From BMS3ABIN04 sp964553325 (GTDB lineage Bacteria > Bacteroidota > Ignavibacteria > Ignavibacteriales > Melioribacteraceae), in assembly GCA_964553325.1 (NCBI GenBank), contig CAZKKI010000056.1, positions 1 through 64,000 of the forward strand: a stretch of DNA of 64,000 nucleotides. The letters are read 5' to 3'. The notes under the pieces were generated by a model, which saw only the letters and a list, made by a program, of their open reading frames with translations, was not told where the DNA came from and ran no database searches. The translations under genes and the position numbers were made by a program. This document shows positions 44,008-52,732 of the stretch, piece after piece (position 1 is the stretch's first letter; every line of letters starts with the position of its first letter).

Positions 44008-44835
44008 ATGAATTTTAAACCTCACTTCAGATTCAGCGACGGCAATCAAATTTGGAGACTCCTTATTTCCGATTCGGATAAACTGATTATTGAAACCCGC
44101 GATACCGAAAAAAAAGAAGTGTTTTTCAGTTGTATCGATATCATAACGGGCAACGAATTGTTCAAGGACTTTCAATTTGAAGAAAAATATTGGATTGGCA
44201 TCGAAAAAATCCACGACGATATAATATTCTTCCACCGCTTCGTTAAACCTGATATGCCCGGGCACCGTGAAATCATTGCTTTCGCGATCGACACTCAAAA
44301 AATTTTATGGCAAACAAACGAATTTACATTTTTATTCATATACAACGATAAACTTTACGCTTCCAAAGAGTTGTTCGAAGGGAACAAATTCTTTATTTTA
44401 GATTATAAAACGGGTGAAACGATAAACGAACTCGATACGGATATGAATGAGTTAAACCGACTTAAAAACATAGCCGAGCAAGAAACGGATTACGAACATT
44501 ATGTTTTTACCGAAAAGTTTGACGAAAGAAATCCGTATATTAAAGACAAAGTTAAAAAGATAATAACCGAAAAATTAACCGGAAAAGAATATTCGGGTAA
44601 CGTGGAATTTGCAGAGGTAAACGATTTAATTCTATTCAACTTCCACGAAAAAAAAGAACCCGAAACTTTAACAAACAAGTTTTATGTAATTGAAGCCATT
44701 TCGGGTGAAACCAAATATTCCGATATATTGAACGCAAATACAAACGCTTACGCACCAGACTCTTTTTTTTGTTATAAAGATTTCGGTATTGTACTAAAAG
44801 AAAAGCAGGAAGTGATGGTTTTTAAGTTTGAATAA
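44008..44835 (+). CDS. DUF4905-like protein, unknown function
   Basis: A 275-residue protein without signal peptide. The sequence (QIWRLLISDSDKLIIETRD, EIIAFAIDTQKILWQ, YNDKLYASKELFEG) resembles DUF4905, a beta-rich family of Bacteroidota and relatives, possibly a WD/propeller-like fold. Two starts are possible: TTG at 43996, overlapping tnaA, and ATG at 44008, which I chose because a GAG lies upstream. Co-transcription with tnaA and the AmmeMemoRadiSam genes is likely by spacing. Confidence 0.65.
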   Translation: MNFKPHFRFSDGNQIWRLLISDSDKLIIETRDTEKKEVFFSCIDIITGNELFKDFQFEEKYWIGIEKIHDDIIFFHRFVKPDMPGHREIIAFAIDTQKILWQTNEFTFLFIYNDKLYASKELFEGNKFFILDYKTGETINELDTDMNELNRLKNIAEQETDYEHYVFTEKFDERNPYIKDKVKKIITEKLTGKEYSGNVEFAEVNDLILFNFHEKKEPETLTNKFYVIEAISGETKYSDILNANTNAYAPDSFFCYKDFGIVLKEKQEVMVFKFE

Positions 44836-44858
44836 TTTTATAATTATCGGGGGTGAAC

Positions 44859-45437
44859 ATGGCAATAACAAATTTTGAAGAGCGAAAAATCCTCCTGAAC
44901 GCAGCCCGGAAATCCATTGAATCAATTTTTACGGGAGAGAAAGTTCCCGAACCCGATTACGAAAAACATCCCGTATTGAAAAAACACCTCGGAGCATTCG
45001 TAACGCTTACGATAAACAAAAGGCTTCGCGGATGTATCGGTTATATCACTTCCGAGAAACCGCTTTTTCAAACCGTTTGCGATGCTGCCGTTAGCGCCGC
45101 AATTAACGATCCGAGATTTCCTCCGCTTTCCGATGCAGAACTCGATTTAATCGATATAGAAATCTCGATTTTATCGGAACCTTTCCCGATGAATTCGTAC
45201 GACGACATCGTAGTTGGCAAACACGGTTTGATTTTGGAAGAACCGGGAAGACGGGCTCTTTTGTTACCTCAAGTGCCTGTTGAACATAATTTGAACAGAG
45301 ACCAATTTTTAAGCGCTTTGTGCGAAAAAGCAGGCTTGTACGGCGACTGCTGGAAACAAAAACAACTTAAAATAAGTCTTTTTACTGCCGAAGTATTTTC
45401 CGAAAAAGAATTGGGGGTAAAACATGAGCATAGTTAG
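44859..45437 (+). CDS. amrA: AmmeMemoRadiSam system protein A (AMMECR1 domain)
   Basis: A 192-residue AMMECR1-domain protein: HLGAFVTLTINKRLRGCIGYI with the characteristic RGCIG, then DPRFPPLSDAELD and LLLPQVPVE. The family occurs in all domains of life and in bacteria is encoded with a Memo-like protein and a radical SAM enzyme. The ATG at 44859 follows GGGGGTG. It overlaps the B protein gene by 14 bp. Function of the system is not established. Confidence 0.9.
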   Translation: MAITNFEERKILLNAARKSIESIFTGEKVPEPDYEKHPVLKKHLGAFVTLTINKRLRGCIGYITSEKPLFQTVCDAAVSAAINDPRFPPLSDAELDLIDIEISILSEPFPMNSYDDIVVGKHGLILEEPGRRALLLPQVPVEHNLNRDQFLSALCEKAGLYGDCWKQKQLKISLFTAEVFSEKELGVKHEHS

Positions 45438-46242
45438 AAAACCCGCTGTAGCAGGAATGTTTTATCCGGCCGATAAAAATCAGTTGGAAAATGAAATAAG
45501 GTTACTGCTCGATTTATACAAACCGAAAAAAAACTACGATAAAGTTTACGGTTTGGTTTCTCCCCACGCCGGCTACGTTTATTCCGGGAAAACCGCCGCA
45601 TACGGTTACAACACACTTGCCGGTAAAGAATATAAAACGGTTGTCGTAATTTCACCGAGCCATCGTGAATATTTCCCGGGTATATCAATTTACAACGGCG
45701 ATGCTTACGAAACGCCGCTTGGTATAATCGAAATAGACAAAGAACTCCGTGAAAAATTAATTAACAACAGCAAAACGATTTTTGCGGGGGTTCAAGGTCA
45801 CCGCGCCGAGCATGCTTTGGAAGTACAACTTCCTTTTCTGCAAACAGTATTGAAAAATTTCAAACTGTTACCCGTTGTTATGGGCGACCAAAGCAGAGTT
45901 TTTGTTGATGAACTGGCGAACAAATTGGCGGAATTTACGGATGACGATACTTTAATTGTTGCAAGCTCCGATCTTTCGCATTTCTACCCGCGCGAAGAAG
46001 CGGAAATTTTGGATTCGAGAGTGGAAAAAAGAATCAACGATTTCGATTATATCGGTCTGCAAAACGATTTGGAAAGAAGAACTTGCGAGGCTTGCGGCGG
46101 CGGCGGAATTGTTTCCACCTTAAAAGCCTTGGATATGAAAGACGTGAAACATTCGGAAGTTATATACAGAAACGATTCCGGAGAAACAACCGGCGATACT
46201 TCGGAAGTGGTAGGATATTTATCGGCAGTAATTTATAATTAA
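45424..46242 (+). CDS. amrB: AmmeMemoRadiSam system protein B (Memo-like)
   Basis: A 272-residue Memo-family protein, a fold related to extradiol dioxygenases. RKPAVAGMFYPAD, SPHAGYVYSGKTAAYGY, ISPSHREYFPG, EHALEVQLPFLQ, SSDLSHFYP and ACGGGGIV are the family signatures; the histidines in PHAGY, EHA and LSH are the putative metal ligands. Translationally coupled to protein A. The third member, a radical SAM enzyme, is not found next to it. Confidence 0.92.
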   Translation: MSIVRKPAVAGMFYPADKNQLENEIRLLLDLYKPKKNYDKVYGLVSPHAGYVYSGKTAAYGYNTLAGKEYKTVVVISPSHREYFPGISIYNGDAYETPLGIIEIDKELREKLINNSKTIFAGVQGHRAEHALEVQLPFLQTVLKNFKLLPVVMGDQSRVFVDELANKLAEFTDDDTLIVASSDLSHFYPREEAEILDSRVEKRINDFDYIGLQNDLERRTCEACGGGGIVSTLKALDMKDVKHSEVIYRNDSGETTGDTSEVVGYLSAVIYN

Positions 46243-46286
46243 AACCGAATTTTCACCCGGATAAAAGCAATACTTTTCTGCTTCTT

Positions 46287-46319
46287 AAGCTCAACATTTT
46301 TGAAATGTTGGGCTTTTTT
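46287..46319 (+). terminator. Rho-independent terminator
   Basis: GCTCAACATTT pairs with AAATGTTGGGC (one G-T pair) and ends in TTTTTT. It follows the AmmeMemoRadiSam B gene by about 45 bp. Confidence 0.85.
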
Positions 46320-46382
46320 CTTAAAATTGTTTGAATATCCCGCTCCGTTTAGAAAAAATGCGCTATAAAAAACACAAAATAT

Positions 46383-46409
46383 TTGACTTATAACGTTATA
46401 CGTTATATT
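46383..46409 (+). promoter_or_regulatory. Candidate promoter and operator of the fused toxin-antitoxin gene
   Basis: A perfect 12-bp palindrome TATAACGTTATA (46389-46400) is followed by a third half-copy CGTTATA (46401-46407). The palindrome lies between TTGACT (46383) and TATATT (46404), 15 bp apart, a short but possible promoter spacing. The ATG at 46418 begins only 9 bases after this, so the transcript would have a very short leader or none. Autoregulation by the antitoxin half is the obvious hypothesis. Confidence 0.5.
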
Positions 46410-46417
46410 TTGCTTTC

Positions 46418-46987
46418 ATGATTAAATCTTTTTCTTGTAAAGAAACGGAAAAAATATTTAACCGGCAATTTTCCGGTGAATTTCCTCTTGAAATACAAAG
46501 AACCGCTTTAATCAAAATGCGGATGTGGAACCGTGCGTTTTCCCTTTCGGATTTAAAAGCTCCTCCCAATAATAAATTCGGGTTAATGAGAAACGAAAGA
46601 AAAGGCAAATTTTCCGCCTCCGTCGGTAACAATTGGATTTTATGCTTTTCCGTATCGAACGGCGATTTTTACGACGTGGAATTAATTTCAACAACTATAA
46701 TAAAAATCAAGAACGAGAAAATATTTTTTACACCGCTTCACCCTGGTGAAATTTTGGAAAAGGAATTTTTAATTCCGTTATCGTTAAGTCAAAATAAACT
46801 CGCTAATTCAATCGGAGTTCCGCCACGCAGAATCAACGAAATTGTACTTCGCAAAAGGAAAATAACAGCCGATACGGCAATAAAGTTAGGTGGATATTTT
46901 AATACCTCACCGGAATTTTGGTTGGGTTTGCAAACGGATTACGAACTGGATGTTGAATTCACCAAGCGGAATCAACAAGCCGATTAA
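46418..46987 (+). CDS. Fused HigB-type toxin and HigA-type antitoxin in one reading frame
   Basis: The 189-residue product joins two normally separate proteins. Residues 1 to about 92 match HigB/RelE-type mRNA interferase toxins (MIKSFSCKETEKIF, EIQRTALIKMRMWN, and the DVELI end); residues about 100 to 189 match HigA antitoxins (TPLHPGEILEKEFL, LSQNKLANSIGVPPRRINEI, DTAIKLGGYF, PEFWLGLQ). The frame is uninterrupted; where a HigA protein would begin with Met-Lys-Asn, the sequence has Ile-Lys-Asn (ATC at 46706), and no in-frame ATG is near the junction, although a GTG occurs at residue 87. So the antitoxin is permanently tethered unless an unusual start or proteolysis separates it. A base-calling error cannot be excluded. 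Its last 29 bp overlap the convergent gene. Confidence 0.82.
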   Translation: MIKSFSCKETEKIFNRQFSGEFPLEIQRTALIKMRMWNRAFSLSDLKAPPNNKFGLMRNERKGKFSASVGNNWILCFSVSNGDFYDVELISTTIIKIKNEKIFFTPLHPGEILEKEFLIPLSLSQNKLANSIGVPPRRINEIVLRKRKITADTAIKLGGYFNTSPEFWLGLQTDYELDVEFTKRNQQAD

Positions 46988-47954
46988 AAATAAGATTGCT
47001 AATTGTAACTTGATTATAAATTCGCTTTAATCTCTCACCGTCTAACTTCGCAAAATCTTCTTCTCGCGGAACGATTACCAATCCGCTCATATCAACAGCT
47101 GCGGGTGAAACGGTTAAACGGTCTTCGTTTTCCAAATAATAAAAATCCGGTCTGTGTTTTTCCCGCGGATAAATAATAATTTTCCACTTACCGTTTTCAA
47201 AACTCCCTACAATATTCATCATCGGTTCTTGTGCACTGCCGGTTAGCTCTCCGAGTTTCGTATTAAATTTATCAAACGTTCGATTGAGTTTTTCTGCATT
47301 GTTCCCTTCAATAAAAAACATTCTTCTTAACCCGTCTTGAACAGCGTAAATTTTAACGGTAGCGGATTCAACTAAAATTTTACCCGTTTGGTTTTTCAGC
47401 ATTTCATAGTCCTTTTCAATGGGCATCACGCTTTTCGTACCCGCTTGAAAATGCATATGGTCGGGCGCCGAAGCACCGCATCTGGGTCCGTTATAAAACA
47501 CCGTTAACTTATCGCTTAATTCTTTAACCAACGATAGGAAAACCGGAAAGTTTCCGCCGATTTTTTGAGGAGTGTGTTTTTTATTTATAATTGTAAAATG
47601 CTCGGGAAAAATAGGATACGGATTACACAAAATTATATATTCGCTGTTAAATTCAATGCCGCGTTGTTCTTGCGGTAAATTATCCGTACACAAAAAACAC
47701 TTTCTGTTTTGAATCGAGGCTTTATCAACCTTTGCCGAAGTTGATTTTATTCTGCCCGGATTAAATTGGGTTTTAACTTCAATGTTATTAATATTAAATA
47801 TTTTGGTTTTTACGGATTTCAAATCCGAATAATTTTTAGAGCATAAATTCCAATGATCTTGTTGATGTTTTAACAACGCGAGCGATTGTTCGGCAAAATT
47901 TCCGGTTGAACCGTACCTTTCCAATTCTTCAGGCGGAATAATTAAATTGCTCAT
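46959..47954 (-). CDS. DUF4922-family nucleotidyltransferase-like protein
   Basis: A 331-residue protein of the HIT/GalT superfamily, close to the plant GDP-L-galactose phosphorylase (VTC2) group that carries the DUF4922 label. The active-site pattern H-x-H-x-Q is present in CGASAPDHMHFQA, and CFLC at about 85-88 could bind zinc. FPEHFTIINKKH and RGIEFNSEYIILCNP are further family segments. It likely acts on a nucleotide-sugar (phosphorolysis or transfer of a nucleotidyl group). It follows the glycosyltransferase by 2 bp. The 3' end overlaps the fused toxin-antitoxin gene by 29 bp. Confidence 0.82.
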   Translation of the reverse strand: MSNLIIPPEELERYGSTGNFAEQSLALLKHQQDHWNLCSKNYSDLKSVKTKIFNINNIEVKTQFNPGRIKSTSAKVDKASIQNRKCFLCTDNLPQEQRGIEFNSEYIILCNPYPIFPEHFTIINKKHTPQKIGGNFPVFLSLVKELSDKLTVFYNGPRCGASAPDHMHFQAGTKSVMPIEKDYEMLKNQTGKILVESATVKIYAVQDGLRRMFFIEGNNAEKLNRTFDKFNTKLGELTGSAQEPMMNIVGSFENGKWKIIIYPREKHRPDFYYLENEDRLTVSPAAVDMSGLVIVPREEDFAKLDGERLKRIYNQVTISNLIFNRLVDSAW

Positions 47955-47955
47955 A

Positions 47956-49398
47956 CTACTTCTTAGCGGAATTAAGTTGAATTCTTGCTAAAATTTCAAT
48001 CGTTCGTATTCTGTCTTTATAAACATTGTTTCTGTTAAGGCTTTCGATGTTCAAAGCCGCATCTGTATTGCCTTCCCAGCGCCTGCATCTGTAAATCGGT
48101 TCGTATATTCTTCCTATTTGATATTTGCGAGAAATCGCGAGTCCTACGGCATAGTCTTCACCGTAACTCACGTTCGGTACTTTTATTTTTCTCAATACCG
48201 GTGTGTAGAAAGCTCTCGGTGCGCCCAATCCGTTAATTCTCAATGCATTATTTCTTCCGTTTTCCGGCGTCCATTCTTTATGATCGATTATGCCGGGAGG
48301 AATTTCTTCCAATTCGAAATTCGTCATTTGATACGAGCCTATCACCATTGCGCATTTCTCTTCGTAAAATTTATCGATTATTCTTTGCAATGTTGTTTCG
48401 TCGTAATATAAATCGTCGCTATCGAGTTGAACGGCAAACTTACCGCATTTAGGATGAAACAGTGCTTCGTTCCAGCAACCTCCTATTCCCAAATCTTTTC
48501 TTTCTGGAATTATGTGAATCAGCCTATCGTCATTGAACGAACGGATAATATCGGTTGTACCGTCGTTCGAGTGATTATCCACTACAATTAAGTTAAAAGG
48601 GAAATTCGTTTTTTGGTTAAGTACCGAATTTATTGCATCGGCAATTGTTTTCGCCCTATTGTAAACCGGAATAATTACCGTAGCTTCAGTTTCGAAATCG
48701 GTCGCATCAAAATCGACTTGGTCGAACTCCGGTTCAAGGAAAGCACCAATGTTTTTCAAATATTTCGTGAATGCTTGTTCCATTTCGATTTGAACTTCTC
48801 TGTTTTTCGGATCGACGTAATCGAATTGTTTTTCACCGGATTTCCTCCGATCGAATTGCGCCGTAGTATAAAGATATTCGGGAATTCTTATAAAACTTCC
48901 TTGCTCCGATAAACTTAATCGAAGTTGATACCAACCGGCATATTTGTAGTTTTCCTCCAACCTTTCAACCGCACGTTTCATAGCTTCCGTATTGAGCAAC
49001 AGCAAAGTTCCGAAATCGAAATCATCTCTAACGCTTCCGGTCTGATAATCTATTACGGGATGCTTTAACAACTCTTCGCCCTTAAGCTCGAGATAATCGG
49101 AATAAACAATTGACGCCGAAGTATCCTCCGCCACGGCTACGAGTCTTTCCGTTGCAAATTGACCCAAGCCAGCTAAATCGGCTCGGATTACCAATAAAGT
49201 ATATTTCGTGTTCGCATTTGCGCCAATACTTTTAATGGTTTCCGTTGAAAACAGATTTTCGGAAAAAATGGTGTCAAAATTTTCAAAAACTTCTTTTTGA
49301 GAAATTACATGAATTTTTTCGATTAAATCCGACTTACTCAAAAGTTCGCATGTTTCCCCGGTTTTGCTTCCCATGTTAAATACGAATGCGGTAATCAT
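47956..49398 (-). CDS. Family 2 glycosyltransferase
   Basis: About 480 residues in two parts: an N-terminal region (1-230) with glycosyltransferase-like character (ASIVYSDYLELKG) and a C-terminal GT-A domain beginning EATVIIPVYNRAKTI, with VVDNHSNDGTTDI and the DxD-type metal site QLDSDDLYYD. GGAGGCWNEALFHP is given as part of the fold (GIGGCWNEA). The start at 49398 is preceded by GAGGG; the frame extends to 49413. It is between the TonB receptor gene and the DUF4922 gene on one strand. Confidence 0.85.
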   Translation of the reverse strand: MITAFVFNMGSKTGETCELLSKSDLIEKIHVISQKEVFENFDTIFSENLFSTETIKSIGANANTKYTLLVIRADLAGLGQFATERLVAVAEDTSASIVYSDYLELKGEELLKHPVIDYQTGSVRDDFDFGTLLLLNTEAMKRAVERLEENYKYAGWYQLRLSLSEQGSFIRIPEYLYTTAQFDRRKSGEKQFDYVDPKNREVQIEMEQAFTKYLKNIGAFLEPEFDQVDFDATDFETEATVIIPVYNRAKTIADAINSVLNQKTNFPFNLIVVDNHSNDGTTDIIRSFNDDRLIHIIPERKDLGIGGCWNEALFHPKCGKFAVQLDSDDLYYDETTLQRIIDKFYEEKCAMVIGSYQMTNFELEEIPPGIIDHKEWTPENGRNNALRINGLGAPRAFYTPVLRKIKVPNVSYGEDYAVGLAISRKYQIGRIYEPIYRCRRWEGNTDAALNIESLNRNNVYKDRIRTIEILARIQLNSAKK

Positions 49399-49417
49399 TT
49401 TAATATCCCTCAAAAAT

Positions 49418-51382
49418 TTAATAATTAAACTTTAATCCAAATAAAATTTCCCTGCCTTTTTCCGGCAGTCCCCATTGAGTATAATAAAGTTTGTCGAAAA
49501 AATTATTAACTCTTATGAACATTTCCAATCCTGTCCGCTCGAACAACTCAAAATAGTATGAAATTCTAAAATTAACAATCGCGTACGAGGGCAATTTTTG
49601 AAAATATTCGGAACCCTCTTTTAATCCGAATTCTTCGCCGACAAAATTTGCTTCGAAATTAATATTTAAATCGGCCAACGGCATATAAGTCATTTGCATA
49701 CCGGCAATAAAACACGGTTTGTATTCCAATGTATCGGTAAACGAGCCGCTTTCATTTTCCGCAAAAGAGTTTAAGTACGAAATGTTTAACTTCAAATCTA
49801 AATTGTTTTTTAAATGAAAGCGGGAAGAAACTTCTCCACCCCAAGTTCTTATTTTACTTTTATTAACTCTTTTAAACTGTTTTTCCGGCAATGAAATTCT
49901 CTGAATTCCGTTTGTAAGCAACGAATAAAACACGGATGCATTAATCGAGTATAAATCCGAACCCATTTTCCAATTTGTTTCAATGGTGTACACATCTTCC
50001 GATTTCAAATCGGGATTAGGAACAAATCTGCCGAGTGCACCGGAATACAACTCGCGCAATGTGGGAAAACGGCTTTTCTTCCCAATGCCGAGTTGTGCCG
50101 AAAAGTTATCGCTGAAAAAGTGTGTTAATTCGGTTTCGAAATTTAGTTTCAACTCGCCGTCCCTTTTCGGTTTGTCTCCGGTCAATGGAGTGAATTGATT
50201 ATCCATACTTACTCCGGTTAAAAACGTATATTTCGAAGTATGGTATTCATATTCCGCTCCGATACTAAAAACGTATTGAGAATAAATTTTCTCAACGGGA
50301 TCGGATAAAAAACTTTCTTTGTGAAATGCGTTTAGTCCGCTCAAAGCAATTTTCAAGGTGGAAGAATTCGTCAAGTAATTCGAATAAGCCGTACGTCCGT
50401 AAACGGAAAAATCCTTGTTATCTTCTTTATCTTCGAGAATCGAATAAAATTCATCTTTGTATTGTTCTATATTCATCCTAAAACCGGTCAACGATAAAGC
50501 ATATTCCAGTTTTTGAAGTGAATCGAACAAATCATGTTTGCCGTTAAGAATGAAAGTTAATTTTCTCCAAAGCGGATATCTCCAGAACCTCGGTTTACCG
50601 ACTTCTATTTCAGGAGGAACACCTTTATCCGCATCAATTAACGATATGGACATTGATGTTTGTGAAACACCCGAAAATTTAAACAATACTTTTCCGAAAC
50701 CGTTAAATCTTTTATAGTCGCTATTTAATCTAAATGACGAGTTGTTATAATACTCTTTTACGGAATGCGGCAAGGAATATTCGTCGCTTTTTTCATAACC
50801 GAGAGAAAACAGATATGACATTTTGCCGGCGGTGCCTGAATAATTAAACTTAATATCGTGAGAATTGTTCGTTCCATAGAAATAAGAAAAGTTTCTCAAT
50901 TCGTCAGCCGTATCGGGGGTAACGGATGTAATCGCAATAACTCCGCCCAAAGTATTTGCGCCGAATAAGACGGAAGGCGTACCGTTTGAAATCACAACGG
51001 AACCAAGCGCATTTGTCGGTACAAGACTTAAATCGATTCTGTTATCCCAAGCTACGGGAAGCGGAACACCATCGAAAAACAGTGCAAGCTGACGAACACC
51101 GTATCCTCTTAAAAATATTTGACTTTCACCCCTTGAGTTTACTTGCAATTTTAATGCGGGAAAAAATTTTGCTAAGTCCGCAACCGATTTTGCATCCGCT
51201 TTTTTAATAAGTTCCCGTTTCAGTTCAACAATCGGTTTCGGATTTATAAACTCGATACCGCTAACGGTTATTTCTTTCAATTCGTATGTTTTTGTGGAGT
51301 CCTGGGGAAATAATATCGAAGCTGTGCAAAAAAGAATCGTTAAAAAATATGCAATCGTGGTATAACGGTTTTTTCTCAACAA
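49418..51382 (-). CDS. TonB-dependent outer-membrane receptor
   Basis: A 654-residue receptor with signal peptide and TonB-box-like start (LKEITVSGIEF), plug domain (KADAKSVADLAKFFPALKLQ, GESQIFLRGYG, SVLFGANTLGGVIAITS, in parts) and a 22-strand-type barrel ending in an aromatic residue (FGLKFNY). There is no N-terminal carboxypeptidase-like domain, so it is not a SusC type. The ligand is unknown; the barrel sequence most resembles siderophore/vitamin receptors in length. It leads the unit with the glycosyltransferase and DUF4922 genes. Confidence 0.9.
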   Translation of the reverse strand: MLRKNRYTTIAYFLTILFCTASILFPQDSTKTYELKEITVSGIEFINPKPIVELKRELIKKADAKSVADLAKFFPALKLQVNSRGESQIFLRGYGVRQLALFFDGVPLPVAWDNRIDLSLVPTNALGSVVISNGTPSVLFGANTLGGVIAITSVTPDTADELRNFSYFYGTNNSHDIKFNYSGTAGKMSYLFSLGYEKSDEYSLPHSVKEYYNNSSFRLNSDYKRFNGFGKVLFKFSGVSQTSMSISLIDADKGVPPEIEVGKPRFWRYPLWRKLTFILNGKHDLFDSLQKLEYALSLTGFRMNIEQYKDEFYSILEDKEDNKDFSVYGRTAYSNYLTNSSTLKIALSGLNAFHKESFLSDPVEKIYSQYVFSIGAEYEYHTSKYTFLTGVSMDNQFTPLTGDKPKRDGELKLNFETELTHFFSDNFSAQLGIGKKSRFPTLRELYSGALGRFVPNPDLKSEDVYTIETNWKMGSDLYSINASVFYSLLTNGIQRISLPEKQFKRVNKSKIRTWGGEVSSRFHLKNNLDLKLNISYLNSFAENESGSFTDTLEYKPCFIAGMQMTYMPLADLNINFEANFVGEEFGLKEGSEYFQKLPSYAIVNFRISYYFELFERTGLEMFIRVNNFFDKLYYTQWGLPEKGREILFGLKFNY

Positions 51383-51600
51383 AATTTTTCCGGTTTAGTA
51401 AAGATTTTCAAAAATGTAAATATATAGAAAGAATAAGATGATTTGGGAATAAAAAAGGAATGGTTGAGTCAAATCACACTTGTTAATGAAAAACATATAT
51501 AAATTTTTATAATATTTTCAAAGTTTCTATTTGAAAAAACTATGTTTATATTTGGTTAACAACAATATTTATTTTCCCATTTTAAGAAAGGAGTAATTCC

Positions 51601-52167
51601 ATGAAAAAAGTTATTGCGATTGTGTTGGTTCTTTTTTTATTGGTTGGTGCAAGTAACGCACAAGTCGGCAAAATGTATGTTGAACCGAATTTGACTTTGG
51701 CTTTACCATTGGGTGATTTCGGTGACGCTAACAACGTCGGGTTCGGCGGTACGGTTACATTTATGTACAGAGTAATCCCTCAAATGGATTTAACCGGTTC
51801 TCTCGGTTATTTGACTTGGGGATATAAAAATTTTGACGGAAGCTTCAGTTCAATTCCCTTCCTGGTTGGTGCAAGATATTATTTCTCTCAAGGAAGTATC
51901 ACTCCTTATGCCGGAGCGGAATTAGGATTGCATTTCAACAGTGCAAGCATTGAAATCCCAACATATGAAGTATTTGGTCAAACTTTCGGCGGTGGTACAA
52001 CAACAGCATCAAGCACGGATTTCGGACTAGGTTTCGGCGGTGGCGCAGTATTTCAGGCCGGTGCCAACTTAATGTTGGATGCAACTTTACAATATAATTT
52101 AATCGCTTCGTCCGGTTCCGCTAGTTATTTAAGCATTGAACTAGGCGCAAAATTCGGTATAAACTAA
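51601..52167 (+). CDS. Small outer-membrane beta-barrel protein
   Basis: A 188-residue protein with a signal peptide ending SNAQ, then strand-turn alternation (VGKMYVEPNLTLALPLGDFGD, FGGTVTFMYRV, DLTGSLGYLTWGY, LVGARYYFSQG, YAGAELGLHFN) and a last strand LSIELGAKFGIN. Length and pattern fit OmpX/OmpW-type eight-stranded barrels. GGAGTAAT precedes the ATG. A TATATTTG element lies at 51547-51554. Followed by a strong bidirectional terminator. Confidence 0.8.
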   Translation: MKKVIAIVLVLFLLVGASNAQVGKMYVEPNLTLALPLGDFGDANNVGFGGTVTFMYRVIPQMDLTGSLGYLTWGYKNFDGSFSSIPFLVGARYYFSQGSITPYAGAELGLHFNSASIEIPTYEVFGQTFGGGTTTASSTDFGLGFGGGAVFQAGANLMLDATLQYNLIASSGSASYLSIELGAKFGIN

Positions 52168-52183
52168 ACAAAAATATGATTAT

Positions 52184-52216
52184 AAAAAAAACGGCATATT
52201 TCTATGCCGTTTTTTC
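52184..52216. terminator. Bidirectional rho-independent terminator
   Basis: AAAAAACGGCATA pairs with TATGCCGTTTTTT around a short loop. The A/T tails make it work on both strands, serving the convergent barrel genes ending at 52167 (plus) and 52240 (minus). Confidence 0.88.
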
Positions 52217-52239
52217 TTTTTAAATAGACAAAACGGAAA

Positions 52240-52713
52240 TTATAATTCGTATCTTATTCCGCTTGTAATAGTAAAATAGAATACCGAGGAGCCCGAAACA
52301 AAAACAGGCCCGAATTGCAAATCCGCCGGCACGTAAATACGGGGTGCAACGGGAATATTTACACCGCCTCCGAATCTCAAACCGAAATACGGTCCGCCCG
52401 TTAAGAAAAATAAACTAAATCCTCCGTTAACATAAGGTTTTACATTCGAACCGATTACATTTATGTAATATTTGAAATAATTCGCCCACTCAATTGGCGT
52501 GCCCTCTTGAGTATTAATATTAAATTCCGAACCTGCGGCCATATTTCTATTAAACTTAATCTCCGCCATAGGACCAATATGTAAACCCGCAATACTTGAT
52601 GCCACCGATATACCGAATCTGCCTCCGACTATCCAATTGGGTTTTTGGCCGAAAGAAGAATCGGTTAGAAAAAACAGAAAAACAAAAGAAATAACAACAA
52701 TTATTTTTTTCAT
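52240..52713 (-). CDS. Small outer-membrane beta-barrel protein
   Basis: A 157-residue protein with a signal peptide ending SSFGQ and beta-strand alternation (WIVGGRFGISVASS, AAGSEFNINT, YVNGGFSLFFLTG, YFGLRFGGGVNI) and a C-terminal ITSGIRYEL ending. Same general class as its neighbours, without enough identity to name a family. Confidence 0.72.
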   Translation of the reverse strand: MKKIIVVISFVFLFFLTDSSFGQKPNWIVGGRFGISVASSIAGLHIGPMAEIKFNRNMAAGSEFNINTQEGTPIEWANYFKYYINVIGSNVKPYVNGGFSLFFLTGGPYFGLRFGGGVNIPVAPRIYVPADLQFGPVFVSGSSVFYFTITSGIRYEL

Positions 52714-52732
52714 AGAACCCCTCGCAATTTTA

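Noticed and set aside
46396..46632. 78-codon minus-strand frame opposite the fused toxin
   Set aside because: No recognisable domain and fully covered by the toxin-antitoxin coding frame, which has clear family matches.
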